A stretch of DNA of 64,000 nucleotides from Antribacter gilvus (GCF_003946865.1 NZ_QXTH01000011.1:62001-126000); one strand, 5' to 3'; counted from the stretch's first letter, positions 23,536 through 32,806 are shown. Made by a program: numbers and translations. Notes: generated from the letters alone by a model not told the origin.

Positions 23536-23608
23536 CGGCCCTGGCGACCAGGTAGCTGTTCCCCCTATGAACCCAGGACGGGGAACAGCTACCTGGTCGC
23601 CAGGGCCG
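23536..23608. repeat. REP-like palindrome, copy B
   Basis: Arms at 23536-23564 and 23580-23608 are perfectly complementary over 29 bp around a 15-nt loop. The central 59 nt equal copy A. It lies 27 nt upstream of the -10 box-like TAGGCT of gltX, and could also terminate the upstream membrane-protein transcript. Confidence 0.85.
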
Positions 23609-23641
23609 GGCGGCGCCGTGGCGGGTCGGTAGGCTGGGGGC

Positions 23642-25138
23642 GTGACCTTCCCTGCTCCCGGCTCCGCGCCGATCCGCGTCCGCTTCGCCCCGTCGCCCAC
23701 CGGCATCTTCCACGTCGGCGGCGCCCGCTCCGCGCTGTTCAACTGGGCGACGGCCAAGCAGCAGGGCGGCATCTTCGTGCTGCGCATCGAGGACACCGAC
23801 GCGTCCCGCAACCAGCCGGAGTGGGTCGACGGCATCCTGTCGGCGATGGAGGCGCTCGGGATCACCAAGGCCGACGCCACGTTCGAGGGGCCGTACTTCC
23901 AGTCGGAGAACGCGGGCGTCCAGAGGGCTGCCGCCGAGCGGCTCTTCGCCGACGGCAAGGCGTACTACTGCGACTGCACACGCGACGTCCTGGTGGCGCG
24001 CACCGGCAACCAGCAGACGGGCTACGACGGGTTCTGCCGCGAGCGCGGCCTGGAGCACGCCGAGGGTCGTGCCTTGCGTTTCCGCACCCCCGACGAGGGC
24101 GAGACCCACGTCGTGGACCTGATCCGCGGCAACCCGGTGTTCCCGAACTCCACGCTCGAGGACTTCGTCATCGCGCGCGGCGACGGCTCGCCGGTCTTCC
24201 TCCTCGCGAACGTCGTGGACGACGTCGACGAGCGCATCACGCACGTGGTCCGCGGCGAGGAGCACCTCCCGAACACGCCCAAGCAGCAGCTCCTGTGGGA
24301 GGCGCTCGGCGCCACCCCGCCCGTGTGGGCGCACCTTCCGGTCATCGTCAACGAGAAGCGCCAGAAGCTGTCGAAGCGCCGTGACAAGGTGGCGCTCGAG
24401 GACTACCTCGCCGACGGCATCCTCCCGGCCGCGATGGTCAACTACCTCATGCTGCTGGGCTGGGCGCCGGGCAACGACGAGGAGATCCTGCCGTTCGAGG
24501 AGCTGATCCGCCGGTTCCGCCTCGAGGACGTCAACTCCGCCTCGGCGTTCTTCGACATCAAGAAGCTCACGGCCTTCAACGGCGAGTACATCCGCGCGCT
24601 GCCCGTCGACGAGTTCACGGCGGCCTGCGACCCGTGGCTGCACGCGCCCTTCGCGCCGTGGGACGAGGCGTCGTACGACCCGGCCGTCTTCGCGGCAGTG
24701 GCGCCGCTGGCGCAGACGCGCGTGGCGGTGCTGTCCGAGATCACGGCCAACGTGGACTTCCTGTTCCTCGACGAGCCGGTCGTCGACGAGCAGTCGTGGA
24801 ACAAGGCGATGAAGGTAGGCGCGGCCGAGCTGCTCGCCGACGTCCGGGCCGTGCTCGTGGACGCCGCCTGGGAGGCGGAGACCCTCAAGGACACCGTCAC
24901 CGTGGTGGGGGAGAAGCACGGCCTCAAGCTCGGCAAGGCGCAGGCGCCCGTCCGTGTCGCCGTCACCGGCCGCACCGTGGGTCTGCCGCTGTTCGAGTCG
25001 CTGGAGCTTCTCGGCCGCGAGCGGACGCTGGCTCGTGTCGACGCGGCGCTGGCGCGCCTCGCGGCGTCGGCCGAGACCGCTGAAGGAGCCGAGACGGCTG
25101 GTTCGGCTGGGGTTGACGCGCCGGCGAGCGCCGGGTGA
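23642..25138 (+). CDS. gltX: Glutamate--tRNA ligase
   Basis: A 498-residue class I aminoacyl-tRNA synthetase that charges tRNA-Glu (and possibly tRNA-Gln in organisms using GatCAB). The HIGH motif is HVGG (24-27) in [14 protein letters not shown] and the KMSKS-type loop is KLSKR (242-246). The cysteine cluster [13 protein letters not shown] near 110 is in the zinc-like insertion. The anticodon-binding domain fills residues 330-480, followed by an Ala/Glu-rich tail [17 protein letters not shown] at 23642 is 6 nt after TAGGCT (leaderless). The CPBP protease gene overlaps its stop by 4 nt. tRNA-Glu genes follow 2 kb downstream. Confidence 0.97.
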   Translation: MTFPAPGSAPIRVRFAPSPTGIFHVGGARSALFNWATAKQQGGIFVLRIEDTDASRNQPEWVDGILSAMEALGITKADATFEGPYFQSENAGVQRAAAERLFADGKAYYCDCTRDVLVARTGNQQTGYDGFCRERGLEHAEGRALRFRTPDEGETHVVDLIRGNPVFPNSTLEDFVIARGDGSPVFLLANVVDDVDERITHVVRGEEHLPNTPKQQLLWEALGATPPVWAHLPVIVNEKRQKLSKRRDKVALEDYLADGILPAAMVNYLMLLGWAPGNDEEILPFEELIRRFRLEDVNSASAFFDIKKLTAFNGEYIRALPVDEFTAACDPWLHAPFAPWDEASYDPAVFAAVAPLAQTRVAVLSEITANVDFLFLDEPVVDEQSWNKAMKVGAAELLADVRAVLVDAAWEAETLKDTVTVVGEKHGLKLGKAQAPVRVAVTGRTVGLPLFESLELLGRERTLARVDAALARLAASAETAEGAETAGSAGVDAPASAG

Positions 25139-26058
25139 CGTCCGGCGGGCTCGTCCACCCGCAGGCTCTGCGGGGGCAGTGGTACCGGTGGTGGCGGCCT
25201 CTCGTCGGCCTGAGCGTGGTGGTGGGCTTCGGCGCGCTCCTCGTCGGGCTGGCACTGGTCGCGGTGATCGTGGGGGTGGTGCTCGAGGCTACGGGCGTCA
25301 TCGGCATCCCGGGCCTCGCGACGGTGGACGACGCCTGGTTCGCCTCGCCGGTCGGCATGCTGGTCAACAACCTCTTCCTCGCTCTCGGCATCCCCGTGGC
25401 GCTGCTCGCCACGTGGGCGCAGCGGTCGCGGCCGGGCAGGGTCTCGTCCGTGACGGGCCGTCTGCGGTGGCCGCTCGTGCTGGGCTCCGCCGCCCTGGCG
25501 CTGCTGCTGCTCGGCGTGCTGAGCTTCGGCGTCGACCTGGTGATCGACGCCGTGGCGCCCGGGCCGCTCGAGGGCTGGGAGCTGGACCCGGAGCCGGCGT
25601 GGCTCGGACTCTCCGTCGTCATCCTGCTCACCACGCCGCTCCAGGCGGCGGGCGAGGAGTACTTCTTCCGTGGCTGGCTGAGCCAGGCGATCGGCAGCTG
25701 GTGCCGCTCACGGTGGCTCGCGATCCTGCTGCCGATGGTCGTCTCGGCCACGCTGTTCGCGCTGGCACACGGCACGCAGAGCGGCTGGCTGTTCGCGGAC
25801 CGGCTGATCTTCGGCCTGCTCGCGAGCGTGCTGGTGTGGCGTACGGGCGGACTGGAGTGCGCCATCGGGCTCCACGTGGTGAACAACCTGCTCGCCTTCG
25901 GCTGGGCCATCGCGTCCGGCACGATGGCGGAGTCGCTGCTGATCACCGAGGTGCCGGCGGTCGACGCCGCCATCAGCATCGGGTCGACGGTGGTCACGGC
26001 CGGCGTCGTCCTGCTGTGGGCCCGGCGACGCCGGCCGCAGACCGAGGTGCCCGCATGA
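25135..26058 (+). CDS. CPBP-family intramembrane glutamic endopeptidase
   Basis: A 307-residue membrane protein with about eight helices. The CPBP/Abi (Rce1-like) motifs are present: [10 protein letters not shown] (Glu174, Glu175, Arg179), His212 in ALAHGTQ and His247/Asn250 in LHVVNN. Family members cleave within or beside membranes, including prenyl-protein processing and bacteriocin self-immunity roles; the substrate here is unknown. GTG at 25135 overlaps the gltX stop (GTGA), and its own stop overlaps the HAD gene (ATGA), so the three genes form a tight operon. Confidence 0.88.
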   Translation: MTSGGLVHPQALRGQWYRWWRPLVGLSVVVGFGALLVGLALVAVIVGVVLEATGVIGIPGLATVDDAWFASPVGMLVNNLFLALGIPVALLATWAQRSRPGRVSSVTGRLRWPLVLGSAALALLLLGVLSFGVDLVIDAVAPGPLEGWELDPEPAWLGLSVVILLTTPLQAAGEEYFFRGWLSQAIGSWCRSRWLAILLPMVVSATLFALAHGTQSGWLFADRLIFGLLASVLVWRTGGLECAIGLHVVNNLLAFGWAIASGTMAESLLITEVPAVDAAISIGSTVVTAGVVLLWARRRRPQTEVPA

Positions 26059-26822
26059 GCCGCGTGGACGGCGTCCTGTTCGACGTGGACGACACCCTCG
26101 TCGACACCAAGGCCGCCTTCGCCCAGGCCCTCGCGGCGATCCGCGCCCGGTACCTCCCCGACCTGCCCGTCGATCGCGAGGCGGACCTGCTCTCGCACTG
26201 GCGCACCGACCCGGGCGGGCACTACCGCCGGTACACCCGCGGCGAGACGGACCTCGCGACCCAGCGCTACGACCGCGCGGTGCTGCTGCACCGGACGTTC
26301 GGCGGGCCGCCGCTCACCCGGGCGGACTTCGACGAGTGGGACGCCGTGTTCTGGGGCACGTTCGAGCGGTCGTGGACGGCCCACCCGGACGCCCGCGCCG
26401 CCGTCGACCGGCTGGTCGCCGCAGGGGTCCGGGTCGGCGTGCTGACGAACGCGGCGGTGGACCTGCAGGTCCGCAAGCTGGCGGCGGCCGGGCTGCCCGA
26501 CCTCCCCGTGCTCGTGGGGGTGGACACCCTCGGCTTCGGCAAGCCCGACCCGCGCGTCTTCCTCGAGGCGGCGGACCTTCTGGGGACCGCTCCCGGCCGG
26601 ACGGCGTACGTGGGCGACGAGCCGCACGTCGACGCTGCGGCGGCCCGGCGGGCCGGGCTGGTGGGCGTCTGGCTGGATCGCCCGGCGCACCGCCGCGGCG
26701 CCGGCTACGGCGGCCCTGGGGCCGACGAGGACCGGGCGCAGGACCCCGACATGCTCCGGGAGCAGGGTGTGGAGGTCATCGCCTCGCTGGACGCCCTGCC
26801 GGGCGTCCTGGACCTGCGGTAG
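26055..26822 (+). CDS. HAD-superfamily hydrolase
   Basis: A 255-residue cytosolic phosphatase-like enzyme. Motif I DVDDT has the nucleophile Asp10 and acid Asp12; motif II is LTNAA; motif III Lys is in GFGKPDPRVF; motif IV is YVGDEPHVDAAAA. A helical cap lies between motifs I and II, the subfamily IA layout. The C-terminal insert RGAGYGGPGADEDRAQDP is unusual and probably disordered. The substrate is not predictable. The ATG overlaps the CPBP stop; a HAD hydrolase after gltX is common in actinobacteria. Confidence 0.88.
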   Translation: MSRVDGVLFDVDDTLVDTKAAFAQALAAIRARYLPDLPVDREADLLSHWRTDPGGHYRRYTRGETDLATQRYDRAVLLHRTFGGPPLTRADFDEWDAVFWGTFERSWTAHPDARAAVDRLVAAGVRVGVLTNAAVDLQVRKLAAAGLPDLPVLVGVDTLGFGKPDPRVFLEAADLLGTAPGRTAYVGDEPHVDAAAARRAGLVGVWLDRPAHRRGAGYGGPGADEDRAQDPDMLREQGVEVIASLDALPGVLDLR

Positions 26823-26899
26823 CGCGCCGCGTCAGGGCCGCAGCGAGGCCCGGAAGCACCGTCTCACGGGGGGCGTGACCCACGGCACCTGGTTCCGTT

Positions 26900-26928
26900 T
26901 TGGCACCTCGCCCCACGTCGGGTAGTGT
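26900..26928 (+). promoter_or_regulatory. Promoter of the tRNA-Gln/tRNA-Glu cluster
   Basis: TTGGCA (26900-26905) and TAGTGT (26923-26928) are spaced by exactly 17 nt, about 48 nt before the tRNA-Gln gene. This near-consensus vegetative promoter is stronger than most others in the window, as expected for stable RNA. Confidence 0.75.
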
Positions 26929-26976
26929 TTCCCGTCGGTGAGGCCCCCGGAAAAACCGGTCAGGGGCTTACCCCCA

Positions 26977-27048
26977 TGGGGTATGGTGTAATTGGCAGCA
27001 CGAGTGATTCTGGTTCACTTAGTCTAGGTTCGAGTCCTGGTACCCCAG
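26977..27048 (+). tRNA. tRNA-Gln (anticodon CTG)
   Basis: A 72-nt cloverleaf. The acceptor stem pairs TGGGGTA with TACCCCA, followed by discriminator G. The D-arm region is TGTAATTGGCAGCA, the anticodon loop reads TTCTGGT with anticodon CTG, and the T-arm contains GGTTCGAGTCC. CCA is not encoded. It is the first of three tRNA genes in the same orientation. Confidence 0.95.
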
Positions 27049-27149
27049 CGCAGCGCTCTACATCACGTCTCGTAGCGGCAGGAATGCCGCGCAGGATGCA
27101 GTAGAGTTCTCACGGCACGAACGACCCGCGAGGGTCTGACGAGTCTCAG

Positions 27150-27222
27150 GCCCCCATCGTCTAGCGGCCTAGGACGCCGCCCTCTCACGGCGGTAGCGCG
27201 GGTTCAAATCCCGCTGGGGGTA
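27150..27222 (+). tRNA. tRNA-Glu (anticodon CTC), copy 1
   Basis: A 73-nt tRNA. GCCCCCA pairs with TGGGGGT, discriminator A; the anticodon stem CCGCC/GGCGG encloses loop CTCTCAC with anticodon CTC. The T-arm is GGGTTCAAATCCC. It differs from copy 2 at only two positions. No CCA is encoded. Confidence 0.95.
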
Positions 27223-27258
27223 CGCAGGTCCACCAGCCTTGGCTGGTAGACCATCCTG

Positions 27259-27331
27259 GCCCCCATCGTCTAGTGGCCTAGGACGCCGCCCTCTCACGGC
27301 GGTAGCGCGGGTTCGAATCCCGCTGGGGGTA
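27259..27331 (+). tRNA. tRNA-Glu (anticodon CTC), copy 2
   Basis: A 73-nt duplicate of the preceding tRNA-Glu, 36 nt downstream. It differs by AGTGG in place of AGCGG in the D-arm and TTCGAATCC in place of TTCAAATCC in the T-loop. No CCA is encoded. The tandem arrangement points to recent local duplication. Confidence 0.95.
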
Positions 27332-27340
27332 CACAACTTT

Positions 27341-27370
27341 CGAGGCCCGGTCCATCTGGATCGGGCCTCG
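27341..27370 (+). terminator. Rho-independent terminator of the tRNA cluster
   Basis: CGAGGCCCG (27341-27349) pairs with CGGGCCTCG (27362-27370); the inner bases TCC/GGA extend the stem. The sequence TGTCGTTTC follows. It lies 9 nt after the second tRNA-Glu and before the convergent PH-domain gene. Confidence 0.8.
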
Positions 27371-27422
27371 TGTCGTTTCCGGGGCCTCGTGCCGGTTCGG
27401 GGGCGTCAGCCCAGCCGTGGCC

Positions 27423-28157
27423 TCAGCCCAGCTTCGGGTCGCGGCCGCCCTCGATGAACGGCTCGGGACGCCGCGCACCCGGCTCGTAGCGATGGGCCGG
27501 GAGCCCCGGCGGCGGAACGGGCGGGCCGCCGTGCCCACCGGCGCCGTCGGCTGGTGAGACCACGGGGATCTGCTGGGTGGGCGGCGGCGGACCGGGCGAG
27601 GTCATCGGGTGCCCGCCGGGGACCACGACGATGCTCGGACCCGGCTTCGGCTCTTCCTTCTTGGGCTCCGGGAAGAACGTCGACGTGAGCTGGTGGTAGC
27701 GCGCGTCCGGCTCGGGGATGTAGTCGATCAGGCTCAGCTCCTGGTCCTGACCTGCGGACTCGAAGCGGAACGACCCGAAGCCGAGCAGCATCCCGTGCGG
27801 GGGGCGGCTGAACCGGAAGTCCGTCACGGACTTCGTCGGCATGGTGCGGACGGTGGTGCCGACGATCCCCGAGATGAGGCGGATCTGCAGGTTCGTCACC
27901 ACGAACCACTCGGCGCGCCACTCGAGCCACCGCCACAGCAGGTTGCCGGCGGCCGCGACGAACCCGAGCCACAGCCACGACAGCTCCGGGACGCTCATCG
28001 TGGCCGAGAGCACGAAGACGAACGTCCCGGCCGCGATGAGGAGCGGTTTCCAGAGGCACGCCCAGTGCCGGTGCGTGGCGAAGACCACCTTCTCCTTCGG
28101 TCCGACGTATCGGAAGAGGGAGCGGTTCTGGAAGAGGATGTCCGACGCGTCGCTCAC
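27423..28157 (-). CDS. bPH2/PH-domain membrane protein
   Basis: A 244-residue protein with two transmembrane helices (about 36-54 and 58-76) followed by a bacterial PH-like domain (YdbS/DUF304 type, about 80-165: EWFVVTNLQIRLISG, MPTKSVTDFRFSR, GMLLGFGSFRFESAG). The last 80 residues are a Pro/Gly-rich, probably disordered cytosolic tail. Such proteins are membrane-associated; their biochemical role is unknown. It is followed on the leftward transcript by nothing until the tRNA terminator, and sits 19 nt downstream of a 56-residue membrane peptide gene, so the two are likely co-transcribed. Confidence 0.82.
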   Translation of the reverse strand: MSDASDILFQNRSLFRYVGPKEKVVFATHRHWACLWKPLLIAAGTFVFVLSATMSVPELSWLWLGFVAAAGNLLWRWLEWRAEWFVVTNLQIRLISGIVGTTVRTMPTKSVTDFRFSRPPHGMLLGFGSFRFESAGQDQELSLIDYIPEPDARYHQLTSTFFPEPKKEEPKPGPSIVVVPGGHPMTSPGPPPPTQQIPVVSPADGAGGHGGPPVPPPGLPAHRYEPGARRPEPFIEGGRDPKLG

Positions 28158-28176
28158 GGTGACTCCCGCGCGCAGC

Positions 28177-28347
28177 TCAGATCTGCACGAGGCTGGCGAA
28201 GAACTGACCGAAGCCCGCGAAGGCGCTCACGATGACTTCCCAGATCGCACGGACGACCTCGGCGGATCCCTCGGGGTTCGTGATGATCGCGTAGAGCAAG
28301 AAGATCACGACCACCCAGGTCAGGGCTGTCTTCACCTTCGGCGGCAT
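28177..28347 (-). CDS. Small single-pass membrane protein
   Basis: A 56-residue peptide with one helix (TALTWVVVIFLLYAIIT, residues 7-23) and an amphipathic C-terminus (VRAIWEVIVSAFAGFGQFFASLVQI). The ATG at 28347 has GAGGA 5 nt upstream; a longer frame from 28401 is open but has no ribosome site. Similar short proteins ending in a FxxFFxSL-type amphipathic helix are common in actinobacteria, function unknown. It precedes the PH-domain membrane protein. Confidence 0.7.
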   Translation of the reverse strand: MPPKVKTALTWVVVIFLLYAIITNPEGSAEVVRAIWEVIVSAFAGFGQFFASLVQI

Positions 28348-28374
28348 CGGAGTCCTCACGGTCGCTACGTGGTT

Positions 28375-28393
28375 GCCTCCCCGGTCGGGAGGC
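28375..28393 (-). terminator. Hairpin downstream of the IclR-family gene
   Basis: GCCTCCC (28375-28381) and GGGAGGC (28387-28393) form a 7-bp GC-rich stem with a 5-nt loop, about 76 nt beyond the IclR stop and upstream of the small membrane-protein gene. No T-run follows. Confidence 0.5.
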
Positions 28394-28468
28394 ACGTCCA
28401 TGCGAAAGCGTACTTTCCGGACCCGTCACCGGGGAACCACCAGCCTCGGCGTGCCGCACCTTCGTGCG

Positions 28469-29188
28469 CTACTCGCCCGCGCGGTGCAGGACCTCGGTGA
28501 GCTTGTTCGCGGCCGCGACGACTGCGCCGGCGTGGAGCCGGCCGGGCTGGCGCGAGAGGCGCTCGACAGGCCCGGAGACGCAGACGGCAGCGACGACACG
28601 ACCCGACGGGCCACGCACCGGCGCGGACACCGAGGCGACGCCCAGCTCACGTTCTGAGACGGACTGTGCCCAGCCGCGCCGTCGGACGCCGGACAGGATC
28701 GTGGCCGTGAAGACGGCCTCGCGCAGGCCGCGGTGCAGGCGGTCCGGCTCCTCCCAGGCGAGGAGGATCTGGGCCGCCGAGCCCGCGTGCATGGTGAGCG
28801 TGGCACCCACCGGGATCGAGTCGCGGAGTCCCACGGGGCGTTCGGCAGCGGCCACGCAGACGCGATGGTCGCCCTGTCGGCGGTAGAGCTGCGCGCTCTC
28901 GCCGGTGTGGTCGCGCAGCGCCACGAGCACCGGGTTCGCTGCGGCCAGCAGGCGGTCCTCGCCCGCCGCGGTGGCGAGCTCGTTCAGCCGTGGGCCCAGC
29001 ACGAACCTGCCCTGCATGTCGCGTGCCACCATGCGGTGATGTTCCAGTGCCACTGCCAGTCGGTGAGCCGTCGGGCGGGCGAGGCCCGTCGAGGTCACGA
29101 GCTGCGCGAGGGTGGCGGGGCCGGCTTCGAGAGCCCCCAGAACGGACGCGGCCTTGTCCAGCACGCCGACTCCGCTAGTATCGTCCAT
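28469..29188 (-). CDS. ndgR: IclR-family transcriptional regulator, NdgR/LtbR type
   Basis: A 239-residue regulator. Residues 5-60 are the winged helix-turn-helix (GVLDKAASVLGALEAGPATLAQLV, TGLARPTAHRLAVALEHH) and about 75-235 the effector-binding domain. Its position, divergent from leuC-leuD, is the hallmark of NdgR (Streptomyces, Mycobacterium) and LtbR (Corynebacterium), which control leucine and other amino-acid biosynthesis genes. The ATG at 29188 is 6 nt after CAATAT; an upstream ATG at 29224 lies inside the operator region. The shared 74-nt intergenic region contains an imperfect TCTC/GAGA dyad. The function is inferred from family and context. Confidence 0.87.
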   Translation of the reverse strand: MDDTSGVGVLDKAASVLGALEAGPATLAQLVTSTGLARPTAHRLAVALEHHRMVARDMQGRFVLGPRLNELATAAGEDRLLAAANPVLVALRDHTGESAQLYRRQGDHRVCVAAAERPVGLRDSIPVGATLTMHAGSAAQILLAWEEPDRLHRGLREAVFTATILSGVRRRGWAQSVSERELGVASVSAPVRGPSGRVVAAVCVSGPVERLSRQPGRLHAGAVVAAANKLTEVLHRAGE

Positions 29189-29203
29189 ACCTCGATATTG
29201 CCG

Positions 29204-29218
29204 TCTCGTAACGTGAGA
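29204..29218. promoter_or_regulatory. Putative regulator site between ndgR-like gene and leuC
   Basis: TCTCGTAACGTGAGA is a 15-nt imperfect dyad (TCTC and GAGA arms, 7-nt centre) located beside the CAATAT box of the regulator and about 45 nt upstream of leuC. IclR proteins bind such short dyads. Confidence 0.4.
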
Positions 29219-29262
29219 TTGCAAGTCGGCACGGAAAGTTCACTACTGAGGAGGCAACCCGC

Positions 29263-30729
29263 ATGGCCGGCACGCTGGCGGAGAAGGTCTGGGAGGCGCA
29301 TCTGGTGCGCCGTGGCGAGAACGGATCGCCGGACCTTCTCTACATCGACCTGCACCTCGTCCACGAGGTGACCAGCCCCCAGGCGTTCGAGGGCCTCCGG
29401 CTCGCGGGACGCCCGGTCCGTCGGCCCGACCTCACGATCGCGACCGAGGACCACAACACCCCCACGCTGGACATCGACCTGCCGATCGCGGACCTCACGA
29501 GCCGCACGCAGATCGACACCCTGCGCGCCAACGCCAAGGAGTTCGGCGTCCGCCTGCACTCCCTCGGTGACGCGGACCAGGGCATCGTCCACCAGGTGGG
29601 ACCGCAGCTCGGGCTCACGATGCCCGGCCTGACGGTGGTCTGCGGCGACTCGCACACGTCCACGCACGGTGCGTTCGGTGCGCTGGCCTTCGGCATCGGC
29701 ACGTCCGAGGTGGAGCACGTCCTCGCCACCCAGACGCTGCCCCTCGCGCCGTTCAGGACGATGGCGATCACCGTGGACGGTGAGCTGCCCGCGGGCGCGA
29801 CGTCGAAGGACATCATCCTGGCGATCATCGCGAAGATCGGGACCGGTGGCGGTCAGGGCTACGTGCTCGAGTACCGCGGCGAGGCCATCCGCACGCTCTC
29901 CATGGAGGCGCGGATGACGATCTGCAACATGTCGATCGAGGCCGGCGCCCGCGCCGGCATGATCGCCCCGGACGAGACCACGTTCGAGTACCTCAAGGGC
30001 CGCCCGCACGCGCCCGAGGGCGAGGACTGGGACGCGGCCGTCGAGTACTGGAAGACGCTGCGCAGCGACGACGACGCCGAGTTCGACGCCGAGGTGGTGC
30101 TCGACGCCGCCGACCTGGAGCCGTTCGTCACCTGGGGCACCAACCCCGGCCAGGGCCTGCCCCTGTCCGCCTCCGTGCCGGTGCCGTCCGAGATCGCCGA
30201 CGAGAACGAGCGCGTCACCGCCGAGCGGGCGCTCGAGTACATGGGCCTCGAGCCCGGCAAGCCGCTGCGCGAGGTCGCCGTCGACACGGTGTTCATCGGG
30301 TCGTGCACCAACGGCCGCATCGAGGACCTGCGCTCCGTCGCCAAGGTCGTCAAGGGCCGCAAGAAGGCGGACAGCGTCCGCGTGCTGGTGGTCCCGTCGT
30401 CGGCGCGCGTGCGCCTGCAGGCCGAGGCCGAGGGCCTCGACGTGATCTTCAAGGACTTCGGCGCCGAGTGGCGCAACGCCGGCTGTTCCATGTGCCTGGG
30501 CATGAACCCTGACCAGCTCGCGCCGGGGGAGCGGTCGGCCTCCACGTCGAACCGCAACTTCGAGGGTCGCCAGGGCAAGGGCGGGCGCACGCACCTCGTG
30601 TCCCCGCTCGTGGCGGCCGCGACGGCGATCCGCGGCACGCTGTCGTCCGTCTCGGACCTCGACCTGCCCTACGACGTCGACATCACCACCTTCGACGGGT
30701 CCCCGCTGCCCGTCCCGGCCGGCATCTGA
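29263..30729 (+). CDS. leuC: 3-isopropylmalate dehydratase large subunit
   Basis: A 488-residue aconitase-family enzyme that interconverts 2- and 3-isopropylmalate in leucine synthesis, working with LeuD. It has [15 protein letters not shown] near 31, [14 protein letters not shown] near 127, and the [4Fe-4S] ligands Cys348 (GSCTNGR) and Cys408/Cys411 ([12 protein letters not shown]). The ATG is preceded by GAGGAGG. leuD begins 13 nt after its stop. An insertion [18 protein letters not shown] corresponds to the conserved nucleotide-like loop. Confidence 0.97.
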   Translation: MAGTLAEKVWEAHLVRRGENGSPDLLYIDLHLVHEVTSPQAFEGLRLAGRPVRRPDLTIATEDHNTPTLDIDLPIADLTSRTQIDTLRANAKEFGVRLHSLGDADQGIVHQVGPQLGLTMPGLTVVCGDSHTSTHGAFGALAFGIGTSEVEHVLATQTLPLAPFRTMAITVDGELPAGATSKDIILAIIAKIGTGGGQGYVLEYRGEAIRTLSMEARMTICNMSIEAGARAGMIAPDETTFEYLKGRPHAPEGEDWDAAVEYWKTLRSDDDAEFDAEVVLDAADLEPFVTWGTNPGQGLPLSASVPVPSEIADENERVTAERALEYMGLEPGKPLREVAVDTVFIGSCTNGRIEDLRSVAKVVKGRKKADSVRVLVVPSSARVRLQAEAEGLDVIFKDFGAEWRNAGCSMCLGMNPDQLAPGERSASTSNRNFEGRQGKGGRTHLVSPLVAAATAIRGTLSSVSDLDLPYDVDITTFDGSPLPVPAGI

Positions 30730-30742
30730 TTCGGAGACTGCG

Positions 30743-31378
30743 ATGGAGAAGATCCACACCCACACCGGCGTCGGCGTCCCGCTGCGCCGCAGCAACGTCG
30801 ACACCGACCAGATCATCCCGGCGGTGTACCTCAAGCGCGTGACCCGGACCGGCTTCGAGGACGCGCTCTTCGCGGCCTGGCGCGGTGACCCCTCGTTCGT
30901 GCTCAACCAGGACGCGTACCGCAACGGCTCCGTGCTCGTGGCCGGGCCCGACTTCGGCACCGGCTCGTCCCGTGAGCACGCCGTCTGGGCGCTCAAGGAC
31001 TACGGCTTCCGCGTGGTGCTGTCGTCGCGGTTCGCCGACATCTTCCGCGGGAACTCGGGCAAGCAGGGCCTCGTGACGGGCATCGTCTCGCCCGAGGACA
31101 TCGAGCTCCTCTGGAAGATCCTGGAGACCAAGCCGGGTACCGAGGTCACCGTCGACCTCGAGGCCAAGACCGCCACGGCCGACGACGTCACGGTGCCCTT
31201 CCAGATCGACGACTACACCCGCTGGCGCCTCATGGAGGGCCTGGACGACATCGGCCTGACGCTGACGAACGAGGCCGACATCACCGCCTTCGAGGCGACG
31301 CGTGAGTCGTGGCGGCCGAAGACCCTGCCGGCGAAGCACCTGCCGAGCGTGCCGATCGAGGCGGCGCGCCCGGTCTGA
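30743..31378 (+). CDS. leuD: 3-isopropylmalate dehydratase small subunit
   Basis: A 211-residue swivel-domain partner of LeuC. Signature segments are [16 protein letters not shown] near the N-terminus, [17 protein letters not shown] near 69 and [17 protein letters not shown] near 93. It is co-transcribed with leuC, with GGAGACTGCG as ribosome site. A strong hairpin follows its stop, ending the operon. Confidence 0.97.
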   Translation: MEKIHTHTGVGVPLRRSNVDTDQIIPAVYLKRVTRTGFEDALFAAWRGDPSFVLNQDAYRNGSVLVAGPDFGTGSSREHAVWALKDYGFRVVLSSRFADIFRGNSGKQGLVTGIVSPEDIELLWKILETKPGTEVTVDLEAKTATADDVTVPFQIDDYTRWRLMEGLDDIGLTLTNEADITAFEATRESWRPKTLPAKHLPSVPIEAARPV

Positions 31379-31396
31379 GCACCCGCCGGCCGACGA

Positions 31397-31439
31397 CGCC
31401 GGGACAGTTGACGCCGATCGTGCGCCGGCTGTCCCGGCG
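31397..31439 (+). terminator. Terminator of leuCD
   Basis: CGCCGGGACAG (31397-31407) and CTGTCCCGGCG (31429-31439) form an 11-bp perfect stem around 21 nt, followed by CTTCTCG. It begins 19 nt after the leuD stop and lies just before the convergent LLM-family gene. Confidence 0.75.
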
Positions 31440-31448
31440 CTTCTCGTC

Positions 31449-32312
31449 CTACAGCGCGGGCGGGCCCTGCCGGACCCTCTCCAGCAGCGACTCCGGCGTC
31501 GCCGTCGCCGGGTCCCACCGCGACTCGACCCACCACGTGGCGCCCGCCTCGGCCAGAGCCGACGCGTGCGCGGCTGCCTCGCCGGGGTCGTCCGGCAGGA
31601 TCCCCTGCGTGACGACGTCCCACGGGGCTTCCGTGCCTGCGGCAGCCCGGCGCTCGCGCGCCCAGGCGACGAGGTCGGCCACGTCCTGGGCTCCGAGCGG
31701 GGTCTCGGCCGCCGTGGTGGTGGTGCTACGGAGCTGCGGCACGACGCCGTCCCACCGGGCCGCCCGGCTCATCGACTTCTCGCTGGGCCAGGCCGCGACG
31801 GGCCACACGGGGACGCGGCCGTTCACGGGCGCGACCGGGAAGCGGAAGTCTCCGGTGTGCAGGTGCGTGCCGTCGAACGCGAACCGCTCGCCCGACCACG
31901 ACTCCGCGAGGTAGGCGAGCATGTCGTCGAGGAGCTCTGCGCGCTCGCGCAGGCCCTTCTCCTGCTCCGCGACGGACTTGAACGCGTGGTCGTCCAGGAC
32001 GCCCAGGCCCACGGGCAGCACGAGCCGCCCGCCGGAGAGGTGGTCCACGGTGAGCACGCGCTGCGCGAGCTCCCAGGGCCGGTGCCGAGGGAAGGCGAAG
32101 ACGAGCGCACCCAGCGTGATCCGCTCGGTCACCCTCGCGGCGGCGGTGAGGATGCTGAACGGGTCCCAGGTGGCGACACCGCCGCCGCCCCAGTCACCCA
32201 GGTCCACCCCGTCCCAGAAGAAGAAGCCGTCCCAGCCGTGCTCCTCGCACTCGCGAGCGAGCGCGACGTGCTGTTCGGGCGTGCCGAAGCTGCTGACGAA
32301 TCCGAATCTCAT
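31449..32312 (-). CDS. LLM-class flavin-dependent oxidoreductase
   Basis: A 287-residue bacterial luciferase-like (F420 or FMN) oxidoreductase. It has MRFGFVSSFGTPEQHVALAREC, an EHGWDGFFFWDGV segment, the ITLGALVFAFPRHRPWELAQRVLTVDHLSGGRL motif typical of the luciferase fold, and a C-terminal GATWWVESRWD. Substrate unknown. The ATG at 32312 is chosen because the longer upstream frame overlaps the MarR gene. It begins 10 nt after the MarR stop, so the regulator and this enzyme probably form one transcript. Confidence 0.87.
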   Translation of the reverse strand: MRFGFVSSFGTPEQHVALARECEEHGWDGFFFWDGVDLGDWGGGGVATWDPFSILTAAARVTERITLGALVFAFPRHRPWELAQRVLTVDHLSGGRLVLPVGLGVLDDHAFKSVAEQEKGLRERAELLDDMLAYLAESWSGERFAFDGTHLHTGDFRFPVAPVNGRVPVWPVAAWPSEKSMSRAARWDGVVPQLRSTTTTAAETPLGAQDVADLVAWARERRAAAGTEAPWDVVTQGILPDDPGEAAAHASALAEAGATWWVESRWDPATATPESLLERVRQGPPAL

Positions 32313-32322
32313 GGCCTCGACG

Positions 32323-32799
32323 CTACGCGCGACCTCTGACATTCGCGGGCCCACCCTCCAGATGCGCACGCAGCAGGGCCAAGCTGGTGGCCACCGTGGC
32401 GAGGTCCCGCTCGGGCAGTCCCGCACCGCCGAGCAGGTCCCGCACGGCCGCCGCGTAGGTGGGGCGCATCGCGTCGAGCAGCGCCGCTCCCTCGGGCGTG
32501 AGAGAGAGGAACGACGAGCGCCGGTCCGATGGGTCGACCGTGCGGCGCACCAGCCCGTCGCGTTCCTGCCGGTCGACCCCCTTGCTCGCCGCCCCGACGG
32601 TGATGGCGAGCACGCGGACGACGTCGGACACCCGGCAGCCCGGCACCTCGGCGACCACGCGGAGCAGGTCGAACCGACCGAGTCCGGAGCCGTGCTGCTC
32701 CCGCAGGCGCGCGTCGACGGCCGTGTAGAGGCGGACCTCGACGCGCACGAGGTCGTCGAAGAGCCGTCCGGCGTCGGTCCGTGGGTGCTGAGTGCGCAT
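32323..32799 (-). CDS. MarR-family transcriptional regulator
   Basis: A 158-residue repressor-type winged-helix protein. LLRVVAEVPGCRVSDVVRVLAITVGAASKGVDRQERDGLVRR is the DNA-binding core and DPSDRRSSFLSLTPEG is the wing. I use the ATG at 32799; an in-frame ATG at 32835 would place the extra codons inside the operator DNA. Two palindromes with TTCC/GGAA arms lie in the divergent promoter shared with the alpha/beta hydrolase gene. It probably represses itself, the LLM oxidoreductase behind it and the hydrolase in front. Confidence 0.87.
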   Translation of the reverse strand: MRTQHPRTDAGRLFDDLVRVEVRLYTAVDARLREQHGSGLGRFDLLRVVAEVPGCRVSDVVRVLAITVGAASKGVDRQERDGLVRRTVDPSDRRSSFLSLTPEGAALLDAMRPTYAAAVRDLLGGAGLPERDLATVATSLALLRAHLEGGPANVRGRA

Positions 32800-32806
32800 C
32801 GGAATA

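Noticed and set aside
27150-27331. Two near-identical 73-nt repeats.
   Set aside because: They are duplicate tRNA-Glu genes with complete cloverleaf structure.
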